64,000 nucleotides of DNA from Weeksella massiliensis (GTDB lineage: Bacteria > Bacteroidota > Bacteroidia > Flavobacteriales > Weeksellaceae): contig CCMH01000018.1 of the NCBI GenBank assembly GCA_000751595.1, positions 1 through 64,000 on the forward strand, given 5' to 3'. Both the position numbers and the translations under genes were made by a program. The notes under the pieces were generated by a model, which did not search any database, had not been told where the DNA came from, and saw only the letters and a list, made by a program, of their open reading frames with translations. Shown here piece after piece: positions 37,707 through 47,900 of the stretch; position 1 is the first letter of the stretch; each line of letters starts with the position of its first letter.

Positions 37707-38949
37707 ATGAAGATTTTTTATTTTCTACCGTTATTATCCATTAACGTTTTATTTGCTCAAACCCTTATGCCGCCCGATTTTTCTAAACCAGGCGGTTTTT
37801 ATGAGGAAGAATTCCAACTAGAACTATCGCATCAAGATCCCGAAGCGGTGATAATTTATACGCTTGACGGATCGGAACCCGAAATCGATAATCTAGACGG
37901 AAAAACCTATACATACAAGAAAAGATATCAGCAGTTCGTAGGCGAAAGTCCGTACGAATTTTACGAGAATATCCTAAAAACAAATTTATATCAAGAACCT
38001 TTAACAATTTATGATCGGACAGTTGATGAAAATAGAATTTCTAATATATCAACTAGTTACGAATAGAATCCATACTTTCCACAAGAAAATGTAGACAAGA
38101 GTTTTGTGGTACGTGCCAAGACAATTTTAGGAGAAGAAATTTCGGAAACGGTTACCAATATTTATTTCTTCAATAAAAATTATACCTTGCCGATTGTGAA
38201 TCTCAATCTTGATGATGATCTTTTATTTGGGTATGAAAATGGTCTTTTTGTTGCCGAAAAAGTCTTTGATCAATGGAGAGAAAATAATCCATCCTTAGAA
38301 ACCAATTTATGGACTCCTGCTAATTACGATTGGCCTCAAAACAACAACGAATACTTCAGAAAACGAGTAAACTATTCACCAAATGCACCGTACGCACAAG
38401 ACGGAAGATTCCGTTGGGTGATGAAAGATTTAGACGTTTCTTTCAATGGAATGCAAGATTGGATAAGGGATTCGTATCGTTTTAATATGATCAAACATGC
38501 TTTAGATAACACCTTATCGAGCGAAGATTATAAAAATGATATTCTTCATGGATTCTTTAAAAATGAAACTTTCAAGACAGATTTCATCAATCGATTTGCA
38601 GATTTGCTCAATACAACCTATCAACCTGATTATATGATTGGGTTGATGAATCAGATGAAAAGTGTCTTAGAACCTGAAATCGAGAAGCAAATTATTCGTT
38701 GGAATCTGATCGAATCAAAAGAACAATGGGAAGATAATATTGCGGTTATGGTAAATTTCGCAGAGCAACGTCCAACGTTTCAGAAACAGCATATAATCGA
38801 TTATTTCGAGCTCAGTGGAGAATATGAATTAACCGCCGAAACCTCTGATAAAAATCAAGGATTTATCAAAGTCAATACCATAGAAATCAATAATTCTACC
38901 GTTGGTATCAATGATAATTATGAACAATGGAAAGGATTTTATTTTAAAG
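37707..38949 (+). pseudogene. CotH-type T9SS protein, 5' part (disrupted)
   Basis: The 5' part of a broken gene. The product has a signal peptide (ending NVLFAQ), a chitobiase-like domain (IIYTLDGSEPEIDN, about 50-65) and a CotH-like region (TLPIVNLNLDDDLLFGYENGLFV). Codon 120 is TAG (38064-38066); the frame stays open afterwards with matching family sequence, so this is a nonsense change. The CotH core looks shortened: ANYDW joins at once to PQNNNEYFRKRVNYSPNAPYAQDGR, which lie far apart in homologues I know. At 38949 a mobile element interrupts the frame; the 3' part is at 56569-56957. Read-through into the element stops at 39017. Confidence 0.85.
38938..38949. repeat. Element attachment core, left copy (attL)
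   Basis: TTTATTTTAAAG occurs here and again at 56557-56568 in the same orientation, the two copies bounding the inserted element. Joining host DNA across one copy restores the CotH-type reading frame. Confidence 0.9.
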
Positions 38950-39011
38950 TTTTCAGGAAAAAGCCTTTTCGGTTGAATACAAGGCTCTTATGTGGGTTAT
39001 CAAAGATAGTC

Positions 39012-39029
39012 AAGTAACGATTTGGTAAC
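39012..39029 (+). repeat. Subterminal repeat, left (candidate integrase arm site)
   Basis: AAGTAACGATTTGGTAAC lies 63 bp inside the left border; a near-copy with two mismatches, AAGTAACGTTTTAGTAAC, is at 56411-56428 near the right border in direct orientation. Confidence 0.55.
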
Positions 39030-39155
39030 GGTGCTTATTGCTTTGCTTTTCAACACGTTTCCGTTAGCTCACAGCAAATATACAAAATTTATTATTCTCA
39101 AAACCATACAAAGGATTTTAATATCCGATTATTACACTTGGTAAAACAGGACAAG

Positions 39156-39183
39156 AAAAAAGGGCTTTTATTAAACCCTTTTT
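39156..39183. terminator. Bidirectional terminator at left end of element
   Basis: AAAAAGGG pairs with CCCTTTTT around an AT-rich loop. It lies just beyond the end of the rteC remnant and could end leftward transcription of the island. Confidence 0.65.
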
Positions 39184-39206
39184 ACGCTGTACAGATATAG
39201 CAAACC

Positions 39207-40030
39207 CTACCTACCGTCCTGCTCGTCCATTTTTTTGATAAGGCTTTCTTTAAGGCTGTCAAGGAATTTAGTTCTGTTCATTTTTCGGGATTTGAGTTCT
39301 AAAAACGTGTGATAGAAATCTCCCAAATCAACATTAAAAGTGCTTTCAAAGACTTTGACGATAGGTTTAATATCTGCATTGGCGTTATTGAATATGCCTT
39401 GTGAATGTAGTGCATAAATCAATTCGGTTAAAGCGGTCTTGCTACCTGTCCAATGCAGGGTTGTCGGTTTGTCGCTTGTGGCTGTTTTTGATAGTTGGTC
39501 TTCGAGGTAGTCCTGTATCAAATCATTGGCAATAATCTTTGCTACTTTGTAATCGTGGGAAGTGGAAAAACTGTGGTCGGTTTCAAAAAATAGAATGTGT
39601 CCAAACTCAATTGAACATTGTGCTTGCCACGAACAAAATAGGTGTGGTCAAGATAAGTGCTGTCGGTTCTGTAATAGCTGTAAAACGCCATATTGTTATC
39701 AAAAAACCTTTTGAGCTTTGATAATTCTTTATTGAAATATTCTTCCAAAACTTCTTTTCCGCCATAAGGTCTTTTGGCTTCAATCTTATACACAGCATTG
39801 TAATAAATGAGCTTTGCAACGATGGTAGGTTTCTGATGTTTGAAAAAACGGATTTCTTCGTCTTCATCGCTGAACCCTGTTTTTAGCACATATTCCTTTA
39901 ATTCGGATAGGCATTCTACAATAAGAAGTATAACAGCTTCTAGCCGTTGTATGGAGCAATCAGCTTCAACCTCCAATTCGTTGACTGTTGTTTTTAACCT
40001 ATGTAATGTTTCGTTGTAAAATTTATTCAT
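39207..40030 (-). pseudogene. rteC: RteC-family regulator, frameshifted
   Basis: RteC regulates excision genes in CTnDOT-type elements. Here the first part (40030 to about 39590, MNKFYNETLHRLKTTVNELEVE) runs off into another frame at a six-A run on the plus strand (39585-39590). The second frame then continues with matching family sequence (FFETDHSFSTSHDYKVAKII, then DYLEDQLSK to the stop at 39207). Adding one base to that run would restore a single protein of about 274 residues. It may be a mutation, a phase-variable tract or a sequencing error. Confidence 0.82.
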
Positions 40031-40112
40031 TCGATTATTTTGAAATGTTTAAGCGCACTATGAGTAGTGAATTGCCAACAGCGCTGTTCCCTCATCAAAA
40101 ACATCTGTCATT

Positions 40113-40349
40113 TCAACGATGATGATGATGTTGGTGTTGATGGTGCTGAAAATTACCTATATAATGATGATAAATATGACGGACAACAGCAAAAATTAGG
40201 AATATCAATATGGCAGAGAGGAAAATCAGCATTGTCCAATTAAGTATTCGGTGATGCAATCTTTCTACCCTTTTTACAGGCTTTCTTGATTGAGAAATAT
40301 GCCGATTGGGGATATATTTCTTTTTGCGTATTTTCTTTTTCCTTTTCAA
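40113..40349 (-). CDS. Small single-helix membrane protein with His-rich tail
   Basis: A 78-residue protein: very basic N terminus (MKRKKKIRKKKY), one transmembrane helix (about 38-57) and a C-terminal tail HYIGNFQHHQHQHHHHR with seven His in the last ten residues. The tail should face the periplasm and could bind Zn, Ni, Co or Cu. It lies 20 bp behind the P-type ATPase gene on the same strand and probably belongs to the efflux operon. I know no named family for it. Confidence 0.65.
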   Translation of the reverse strand: MKRKKKIRKKKYIPNRHISQSRKPVKRVERLHHRILNWTMLIFLSAILIFLIFAVVRHIYHHYIGNFQHHQHQHHHHR

Positions 40350-40369
40350 AACTCATAAATTGAAGGGGT

Positions 40370-42424
40370 TTAAAATTTCATTCGCTGTATTCTTACCGCA
40401 TTTAAAATTGCCAATAACGCTACGCCAACATCCGCAAAAACAGCTTCCCACATTGTCGCCAATCCACCTGCTCCAAGTACGAGTACAATAGCTTTGACAC
40501 CGAAAGCCAAACCGATATTTTGCCAAACGATTTTCTTTGTCTGTTTACCGATGTTGATTGCCATAGGTATTTTACTTGGCTTATCGTCCTGTATGACCAC
40601 ATCTGCGGTTTCGATAGTGGCATCACTCCCTAATCCACCCATTGCGATACCTACGTCGCTCAATGCCACAACAGGAGCATCGTTTACACCATCGCCCACA
40701 AAAGCAACGCTTTCGCCTTTGGCTTTGATGTCTTTAACTCTGTTTACTTTGTCTTCGGGCAATAAATCTCCAAAGGCATTGTCTATCCCCAACTGCTCCG
40801 CTACATATTTCACAACGGTACTTTTATCTCCGCTAAGCATCGTTGCTTTAACATTGAGCTTATGCAATAGGGTTATGGTTTCTTGTGCATCTTCTTTGAT
40901 ACTGTCGGCAATCGTGATGTAACCAACAAATTTGCTGTCGTATGCAACGGCAATAGTTGTATAAACGATGCTGTTCGGGTCTAAGTCGTATGATATGCCG
41001 AACTTACCCATCAGTTTGAAATTCCCGACCAATAAATCCTTACCGTTTACCGTTGATTTCAAACCGTGTCCGGCGATTTCCTCCGTATTTTCCAATCGAA
41101 TTTCATTATTCGGTCTCCCCACGTATTCGTGAATAGCGGTTGCTACGGGGTGTGTGCTATGGCTTTCCAAAATGTTGACTAATTCCAGAATTTCATCTTT
41201 ATCAAATTCGGGATTGAAGTTGATATCCTGAACCTTAAAAACGCCCTCTGTCATTGTACCTGTCTTATCCATCACTACGTTTTGAATATCGGAAAGAGCA
41301 TCTAAAAAGTTACTTCCTTTGAACAGTATTCCATTTTTGCTCGCAGCACCAATACCACCGAAATAACCTAAGGGAATGGAAATAACCAACGCACAAGGGC
41401 AGGAAATAACCAGGAATACCAAAGCCCTGTACAGCCAATCTCTAAACTCATAATTTTCCACAAAGAAATAAGGCAGTAGGCAAATGGCTATGGCTAACAG
41501 CACTACAATAGGCGTATAGATTTTTGCAAATTTCCGGATAAATAATTCCGTTGGTGCTTTTTGTGCAGTGGCGTTTTGCACCAATTCTAAAATCTTGCTC
41601 AACTTACTGTCGGTGTATGCGGTCGTAACTTTTACCTGCGATACGGTGTTGAGATTTATCATCCCTGCCAAAACGGTTTCGCCTTTGTTTTTTGTATCTG
41701 GTTTGCTTTCGCCTGTTAAAGCCGATGTATTGAAAGATGCCGTTTCGGACAACAGTTCTCCGTCTAAGCCTAATTTTTCTCCCGGTTTAAGCTGTATAAT
41801 TTCGCCAACGGCAACAGTTTCTGCCTTTACGGTTTGCGGTTCATTGTTTTTTAAAACGGTTACTTCATCGGGTCTTTGGTCAAGCAAAGATTTGATGTTT
41901 GATTTTGCCCTCGAAACAGCCATTGTCTGAAAAACTTCGCCAACGGCATAGAACAACATTACCGCAACGCCCTCGGGATATTCGCCAATGGCAAATGCCC
42001 CGATAGTTGCAATGCCCATCAAAAAGAACTCCGAGAAAATCTCGCCTTTGCGAATACTCTCAACGGCTTCTTTGAGTACGGGCAGTCCAACAGGAGCATA
42101 AGCCACCACGTACCAAATAATCCGTACCCAATCGGTAAACCACGTCTGCGGAAACCAATTATCCATTGCAATACCTGCAAGCAACAGCGCAAGGGAAATA
42201 ATGGCGGGAAGAAACATCTTGAAAACATTGTCAGTATCTCCTGAATGCGAATGGTCGTGTCCGTCATCATCACTGTGGTCGTGATTATGCCCGTCATTTT
42301 TGTGATGCCCTTTTACCAATTCCTTAGCACCTGCTTTGGTGTAGATTTTTTCTTCCTGTGTGCAACAAGTCATTTTGCCTTGTGCATCGTAAGTATGCTT
42401 GTGATTTTTGTCTGTATTTATCAT
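40370..42424 (-). CDS. zntA: Zn/Cd/Co-type P1B ATPase
   Basis: A 684-residue heavy-metal exporting ATPase. The N-terminal tail lacks a classical CxxC metal domain but has TCC and a His/Asp-rich stretch (GHHKNDGHNHDHSDD, then GHDHSHSGD). The transmembrane metal site is SCPCALVIS, the phosphorylation site DKTGTMTEG, the P1B SxxHP motif HSTHPVA and the hinge GDGVNDAP. CPC plus the His-rich N terminus suggests Zn2+, Cd2+ or Co2+. It is between the transglutaminase-like gene (22 bp upstream) and the His-tailed peptide gene. Confidence 0.92.
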   Translation of the reverse strand: MINTDKNHKHTYDAQGKMTCCTQEEKIYTKAGAKELVKGHHKNDGHNHDHSDDDGHDHSHSGDTDNVFKMFLPAIISLALLLAGIAMDNWFPQTWFTDWVRIIWYVVAYAPVGLPVLKEAVESIRKGEIFSEFFLMGIATIGAFAIGEYPEGVAVMLFYAVGEVFQTMAVSRAKSNIKSLLDQRPDEVTVLKNNEPQTVKAETVAVGEIIQLKPGEKLGLDGELLSETASFNTSALTGESKPDTKNKGETVLAGMINLNTVSQVKVTTAYTDSKLSKILELVQNATAQKAPTELFIRKFAKIYTPIVVLLAIAICLLPYFFVENYEFRDWLYRALVFLVISCPCALVISIPLGYFGGIGAASKNGILFKGSNFLDALSDIQNVVMDKTGTMTEGVFKVQDINFNPEFDKDEILELVNILESHSTHPVATAIHEYVGRPNNEIRLENTEEIAGHGLKSTVNGKDLLVGNFKLMGKFGISYDLDPNSIVYTTIAVAYDSKFVGYITIADSIKEDAQETITLLHKLNVKATMLSGDKSTVVKYVAEQLGIDNAFGDLLPEDKVNRVKDIKAKGESVAFVGDGVNDAPVVALSDVGIAMGGLGSDATIETADVVIQDDKPSKIPMAINIGKQTKKIVWQNIGLAFGVKAIVLVLGAGGLATMWEAVFADVGVALLAILNAVRIQRMKF

Positions 42425-42446
42425 AGCCTTTAATTTTTTAGGTTCG

Positions 42447-43151
42447 TTACACTTTTTTATTTCTTATTCTTTCTACATTATTATTCATTATATGCCTCAC
42501 GATATGCTGAAAAATAAACTTCTTGAAAGCGTTCAGTTCTTGTTGATGTTTTGCATAAAACGCATCGGGTGTATCAAAAACGCCAAAGTCCCGATTGATG
42601 CCTTTATCCTGAATAAATGTATTATTGAGGTTCCATTCAATCGGCGGGTTCTCAAAATTATCGGTATAAACCCCGAAACCGCAAAAAGTGGTCTTGCAAT
42701 CACTGTTCTGTTCCTGTAATTTAGTGAGGTACGGTTTATCCAAAATCACGCCCTCCAAAAAATACCATTGCTCGTTTACCCAAACTTCAACCCAGCTATG
42801 CAAGATATTCTTAGGCGATAGTCTGTACCAAATACCTGTAATAGCTCCTTTCTGCAATGCCTTGTCAATGGTAAAGCCGTGAATACGGTTAGGTACATCT
42901 GTTGCTCTTAACAAAGCCATTAATAAAGTGGCTTTTGTGTTGCATTGTCCGTACCCGTCATTCAGCACCTGCGATGCGGAAATATAATCAGAAACATTAT
43001 AGCCAAACTTTATTTCGTCCCGTACAAAATTGTAAATGGCTTGAACTTTGGCAACGGTGTCCAAGTTTTCCCACCCTCTCTGCTCCAATAGCTTTTGTAT
43101 GGAAGCATTGGAGTAGTCAAGGATTTTTGTTTCTTTAAGATAGGTGTCCAT
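42447..43151 (-). CDS. Transglutaminase-like domain protein
   Basis: A 234-residue protein with a transglutaminase-like core: catalytic Cys in GYGQCNTKATLLMALLRA (about 77), His in NILHSWVEVWVN (about 120) and a likely Asp shortly after in LEGVILDK. No signal peptide is evident, so it is probably cytosolic. In this family the fold may be a protease, amidase or transferase. It opens the second transcription unit of the metal island, directly behind a promoter with the same operator as the efflux operon. The link to metals is by context only. Confidence 0.8.
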   Translation of the reverse strand: MDTYLKETKILDYSNASIQKLLEQRGWENLDTVAKVQAIYNFVRDEIKFGYNVSDYISASQVLNDGYGQCNTKATLLMALLRATDVPNRIHGFTIDKALQKGAITGIWYRLSPKNILHSWVEVWVNEQWYFLEGVILDKPYLTKLQEQNSDCKTTFCGFGVYTDNFENPPIEWNLNNTFIQDKGINRDFGVFDTPDAFYAKHQQELNAFKKFIFQHIVRHIMNNNVERIRNKKV

Positions 43152-43170
43152 AACACATTTATATTTATAA

Positions 43171-43178
43171 CAAAGTTA
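43171..43178 (-). promoter_or_regulatory. -7 promoter element, second unit of metal island
   Basis: Read on the minus strand this is TAACTTTG (TAnnTTTG consensus), 20 bp before the transglutaminase-like ATG. The palindrome at 43192-43206 ends 13 bp upstream of it. Confidence 0.65.
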
Positions 43179-43191
43179 CACAGGGAGAGCC

Positions 43192-43206
43192 TGCAATGCT
43201 ATTGCA
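43192..43206. promoter_or_regulatory. Fur-family operator candidate, second copy
   Basis: TGCAATGCTATTGCA, a 7-1-7 inverted repeat with one mismatched pair. It has the same half-site as the operator at 49774-49788, and also sits just upstream of a TAACTTTG box. It overlaps the stop codon of the Fur-family gene. Confidence 0.7.
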
Positions 43207-43621
43207 AACTCTCCTTTAAACAGTTTTCACAAATTCCCTTACCAAATAATTTTAGTTCGTCGATACGGTAATTCTGACTTCCATTCTGCGGTATTATAAA
43301 ATCCTCCTTACAGGTTGTCTGCTTACAAATCTTACAATAGAAATGTAAGTGCCAATCCTTGTGTGTATTTTCATCACACCCATCGTGGCACAGAATATAC
43401 TTGACCGTAGTGTTCTCCTGAATACTGTGTACAATGCCTTTTTCTTCAAAAGTTTTCAAAGTCCTGTAAATCGTAACCCTGTCTGCTTTATAAAAATGGC
43501 TCTCAATTTCAGATAAGGACATTGCTGTCTGCTGTTGCTCCAAGAAGTCGTACACCAATATCCGCATACTTGTCGGATTGGTGTTCTTTGACAACAGCTT
43601 CTGTTCAATGTTTTTTTTCAT
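43199..43621 (-). CDS. Fur-family transcriptional repressor
   Basis: A 140-residue Fur-family regulator. The winged-helix part (about 10-80) includes the recognition-helix region DRVTIYRTLKTFEEKGIV. The metal sites are DWHLHFYCKICKQT (the Fur-type HxHxxCxxC) and CENC at the C terminus (structural zinc). The ATG at 43621 lies 13 bp after the czcB stop; upstream in-frame starts would lie inside czcB. Two palindromes of the 7-1-7 type this family binds lie at the island's promoters, so it probably represses the island, including itself, and responds to zinc or a like metal. Confidence 0.9.
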   Translation of the reverse strand: MKKNIEQKLLSKNTNPTSMRILVYDFLEQQQTAMSLSEIESHFYKADRVTIYRTLKTFEEKGIVHSIQENTTVKYILCHDGCDENTHKDWHLHFYCKICKQTTCKEDFIIPQNGSQNYRIDELKLFGKGICENCLKESLQ

Positions 43622-43634
43622 TATCCAATGTTTT

Positions 43635-44906
43635 TTAGTGAGCGTGGGCGTGTTCTCCCGAATCATCCATTTTTGCATTCACAAAAAACGCGCCTTTTAC
43701 CACGATATGCGCACCGTGCGGAATTTCACTTACAGGTGTAATTGCCGTATAACCCAATTGCGTAGCACCTTTAACGACTTCCATTCTTACAAATTGAGTT
43801 CCTTTTTCAGAACCGTGGTTATGGTCGTGAGCTTCGCCCTCTTTATGGTCGTGAGCTTCTTCTTCCCGCTCCTTGACCAAAAAGATGTAATACTTTCCGT
43901 CTGCATTGACAATAGCATCGTTGGGTACAGCCGTACTTAATACATCATCTAAACTTACCATTCCGGTTATACTCATTCCGTCAATCAATCCTGCTTTATC
44001 TCCTGTAATCTTGCTGTGAACAGCAATAGTTTTACTCTCTCCGCTAAAGGATGAGCCGATACTATAAACTTCGGCAGAATAAGTCTTATTGGGATTGTTG
44101 GTTACGACAAAATCTATTTTCTGACCTATTTTGATTAAAGGAATATCCTTTTCATACACCTGTAAGTCCAAGTGCAGGGCTGTGTTTTCTATGATTTCAG
44201 CAATAGGCGATGACACATCTACATAGCTTCCGATTTTGGCAAAAACATTGCTGATAGTACCGCTTATCGGACTTGTAACGACCAATGAGGATTTAAGGCT
44301 CGAATTTGACAAGGAAGCCGGATTAATCCCCATCATTTGAATTTGCTGGTTCAAAGAAGACTTCCGTGTTCTCAACGTGTTCAGTTCAGTAGTGGCACTT
44401 TGCAGGTTTTTCTTTGCTCCGACATTTCCGTCGTTCAGCTCTCTTTGTCTTACAAGTTCCTGTTCGGCAAACTCTATCCGGCTATTGATGCTTAGGTATT
44501 CTTCCTGCAATTGTATGAATTGCGGATTGGAAATAGTAGCGATAACCTGACCTTTCCTTACGAAATCGCCTATCTCCACATTAAGGGATTTGATAACACC
44601 ACCAAACAACGAGGTTGCATTCGCCTTGTTGCTGTTGGGAACTCTTAATGCTCCATTGGCTTTCAATGTTGCGGATAATTGCTTCTGTTCAATTGAACCG
44701 ATTTCAATACCCACCGCTTTCATCTGCTCATCGGTCAGCACTGCAACATTTTCTTCTTCTTCTTCGTGTTCGTCCGTTGTTGTTTCTGCTTCCGTTCCGT
44801 GATTATGCCCATCGCCCTCTTTATGATTATTTGTACAGGCGTTGAAAGCAAAGAATGCAACGAGGACAAGAACGCTAAAAACTATATTATTTATGATACG
44901 TTTCAT
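43635..44906 (-). CDS. czcB: Metal-efflux RND periplasmic adaptor (CzcB-like)
   Basis: A 423-residue membrane-fusion protein that links the RND pump to the outer-membrane channel. It is a lipoprotein (lipobox FNACTNN, Cys near 24) followed by a His/Glu-rich stretch (DGHNHGTEAE, then DEHEEEEE). The core has the barrel-sandwich motif GGVIKSLNVEIGDFVRKGQVIATI, a coiled-coil hairpin (about 130-200) and later beta barrels. A second His-rich loop (EEEAHDHKEGEAHDHNHGSEKG) and a third at the C terminus (SGEHAHAH) should bind Zn2+ or a like metal. Confidence 0.92.
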   Translation of the reverse strand: MKRIINNIVFSVLVLVAFFAFNACTNNHKEGDGHNHGTEAETTTDEHEEEEENVAVLTDEQMKAVGIEIGSIEQKQLSATLKANGALRVPNSNKANATSLFGGVIKSLNVEIGDFVRKGQVIATISNPQFIQLQEEYLSINSRIEFAEQELVRQRELNDGNVGAKKNLQSATTELNTLRTRKSSLNQQIQMMGINPASLSNSSLKSSLVVTSPISGTISNVFAKIGSYVDVSSPIAEIIENTALHLDLQVYEKDIPLIKIGQKIDFVVTNNPNKTYSAEVYSIGSSFSGESKTIAVHSKITGDKAGLIDGMSITGMVSLDDVLSTAVPNDAIVNADGKYYIFLVKEREEEAHDHKEGEAHDHNHGSEKGTQFVRMEVVKGATQLGYTAITPVSEIPHGAHIVVKGAFFVNAKMDDSGEHAHAH

Positions 44907-44914
44907 ATATTGTA

Positions 44915-47900
44915 TTATTTACTGATTAATGAATGGATAAGCGTTACAGCCTCATTGATTTGCTGAATGCTATTTAAATAATTAAGCTGAATGTCTGCTG
45001 TTGTCTGCAAGGCAAATAGGTACTCCACATAAGAAATATCTCCGGTACTGTACCCCAGCTTTGCAGCATTGATAATCTCATCAGCATTGGGAAGTGCCTG
45101 CTCCTTGAAATAGGTAAACTGCGCTACATATTGTTCGTATTGTTTCAAGGCGTTTGCCAATTCCGTTTTAAGCTGTTGTTCCTGCCATTGCGCATTTAAT
45201 TCCAATGATTGTTTCTTGTAATCAAGCGAGCGAATTTTTGCTTTGGTGGTGGTAAAAATTGGGATTGTAATACCTAAATCAACAAAACTAAACCGCTGTC
45301 CTTTGCCATAAAATTGCTCTACACCATTTTTACTGTGCATTCCTATCAGCGATATGTTATTATAACCGAATGTAAAATCAGGCAAGCTGTTTGCTCTTTC
45401 CAATTTCTTGTTCTGCTCGGCAATTTTCGCCTCTTGATACAATAACTGGATGCTCGGATGATTTGCAACAGCCGAACTGTCAATGAAAGAGCTTAACAGC
45501 AATGGCGTATAATCCGGTTGGGGTTCAATTGTGAAGTCTTCCTGTGTCTGCATCAAGTTTTTAAGGTTCTGATAGGCGTTCTGTCTTAAAACCTCGTTTT
45601 GTTGATACAAAAGACTTATTTCCCCTTTCTTGGTGGTTGCTGTATTAACGTCTAATTTACCTATATCTCCCGTTTTATACCGCAGTTCCGCCACACGGAT
45701 AAAGTCTGCATAAATAGTATCAAGATACTTTAAAACCGAAGCGTTATGCTCCAAATATTCCAACTGATAATAATAGGTTCTTACCTGCTTTTTCAGTTCA
45801 TTTTCTGTAAGTGCCTTTGACCATTCCTGACCTTTGACCTGCTCTTTGACAAGGTTTTTCTTCGCCCCAAAGAGTGTCGGGAAGGGAATGGTCTGTGAAA
45901 TTTGGAAACCGTCATTATATTCAAATCCGTCTGTGTTTCCATATTGGAAGTTTACATCGGTCTTCGGTAGTTCATACGCCGTCTTGCTAAGGCTTTGGGC
46001 AGATTGAATATCCAAATTTTTGGAACGTAGCTGAGGGTTATTCTCCATTGCTATCTCGATAGCTTTATCGACATTTATCGGAGTTTGTGCCTTACCGTTT
46101 TGAGAGAAACCCAAGAACATAAACAGGAACAACACGGGTGCTATGGCTTTCGTTTTATTATTTTTCGGAGGTTTTTGGTTTCTCATAAATACGAGGTACA
46201 GCAAGGGCAGCACGAACAACGTCAATGCAGTTGCTGAAATCAATCCTCCGATAACGACCGTTGCCAACGGTTTTTGTACTTCTGCACCTGCACTTGTACT
46301 CAATGCCATTGGTAAAAAACCTAAACTTGCCACAGATGCTGTCATCAATACAGGCCTAAGCCTTGTTTTAGCTCCCTCGATAATTCTCGGAACAATCTCG
46401 TTCCAACCCTCTTTCTCCAGTCTATTGAACGTGGCAATCAGTACAATCCCGTTCAGAACAGCAACACCGAACAGAGCAATAAATCCGACACCTGCCGATA
46501 TGCTGAATGGCATATCCCGCAATAAAAGGGCAAATACGCCTCCAATGGCACTCATCGGGATAGCCGTATAGACCAAAACGGCTTCCTTGAACGAATGGAA
46601 CGTGAAGTATAACAGGATAAAAATCAAAAGCAGGGCGATAGGTACTGCTATGAGTAATCTGTCGGTAGCTTTTTGGAGGTTCTCAAACTGACCACCATAA
46701 GTAAAATAATAACCTGTCGGTAGCTTAATCTGTTCAGCCAATTTATCCTGAATTTCATTGACAACGCTGGCTACATCCCGCCCCTGTACGTTGAAGCCGA
46801 CATATATCCTGCGTTTACCGCCTTCACGGCTGATTTGTGCGGGCCCTAATTTGTAATCAATGTTTGCAACCTGTGAAAGCGGTATTTGGTCGCCGTTTGG
46901 TAGTGGGATAAACAGATTGCTCACATCCTCAATGGAACTGCGGTGGGCTTCATCAAGCCGTACCACCAAATCAAATCTTCGTTCGTTTTCATAAATCACA
47001 CCTGCTGATTTACCTGCGAACGCAGTGCTGACAATATCGTTTATTTCCTGTACATTCAAGCCGTAATTGGCTATTCGGGTACGGTCATATTCGATATTGA
47101 TTTGGGGAAGACCTGCTACCCGTTCTACCTGCGGAGCAGTCGCACCTTCTACTGTTTGAATAATAGCATTCGCTTTATTGGCATAAACCAACAAACTGTC
47201 GAGGTCTTCTCCGAATATCTTAACGGCTACATCCTGCCTGATACCTGTCATCAGTTCATTAAACCGCATCTGTATCGGCTGATTGGCTTCAAAGAATACA
47301 CCGGGAATAACTTCAAGTTTCTCCATCATTTCATTGGAAAGCTCGTCATAGGATTTTTTTGTTTTCCATTCGTCCTGCGGTTTTAGGATAATCATCAGGT
47401 CAGTGGCTTCGGGAGGCATCGGGTCTGTCGGTACTTCGGCAGCACCAGTCTTGCCTACGACCATTCTCACTTCGTCAAATTCCTTGATTATCCTTGATGC
47501 CTGCATAGAGGTTTCCAGACTTTGGCTTAACGATGTTCCTTGTGGCAAGATACAGTGGAAAGCAAAATCGCCCTCGCCCAATTTTGGCAGGAACTCTCCG
47601 CCCATCCGTGAAAAAAAGAATATACTTATGGTAAACAGCCCAACGGCAACCGCAATAACCACATATTTCATCCGAATGGCTTTTTCTAACAATGGTTTAT
47701 AAACCCCTTGAAGATAGTCCATCATTTTGTCTGAAAAATTCTTTTTGGTAATCGGCTTTTTAGACAAACACAAAGCACTCATCATCGGGATATAGGTAAA
47801 GGACAAAATCAATGCTCCCAAAATGGCAAAACTTACAGTCTGTGCCATTGGCGTAAACATTTTACCCTCTATACCCACCAAAGTAAGGATAGGGATATAG

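Noticed and set aside
39539-39721. Plus-strand frame in rteC
   Set aside because: The antisense reading of rteC codons; no family match.
42245-42719. Plus-strand frames opposite the ATPase and transglutaminase-like genes
   Set aside because: They are antisense shadows; the minus-strand genes have clear family motifs.
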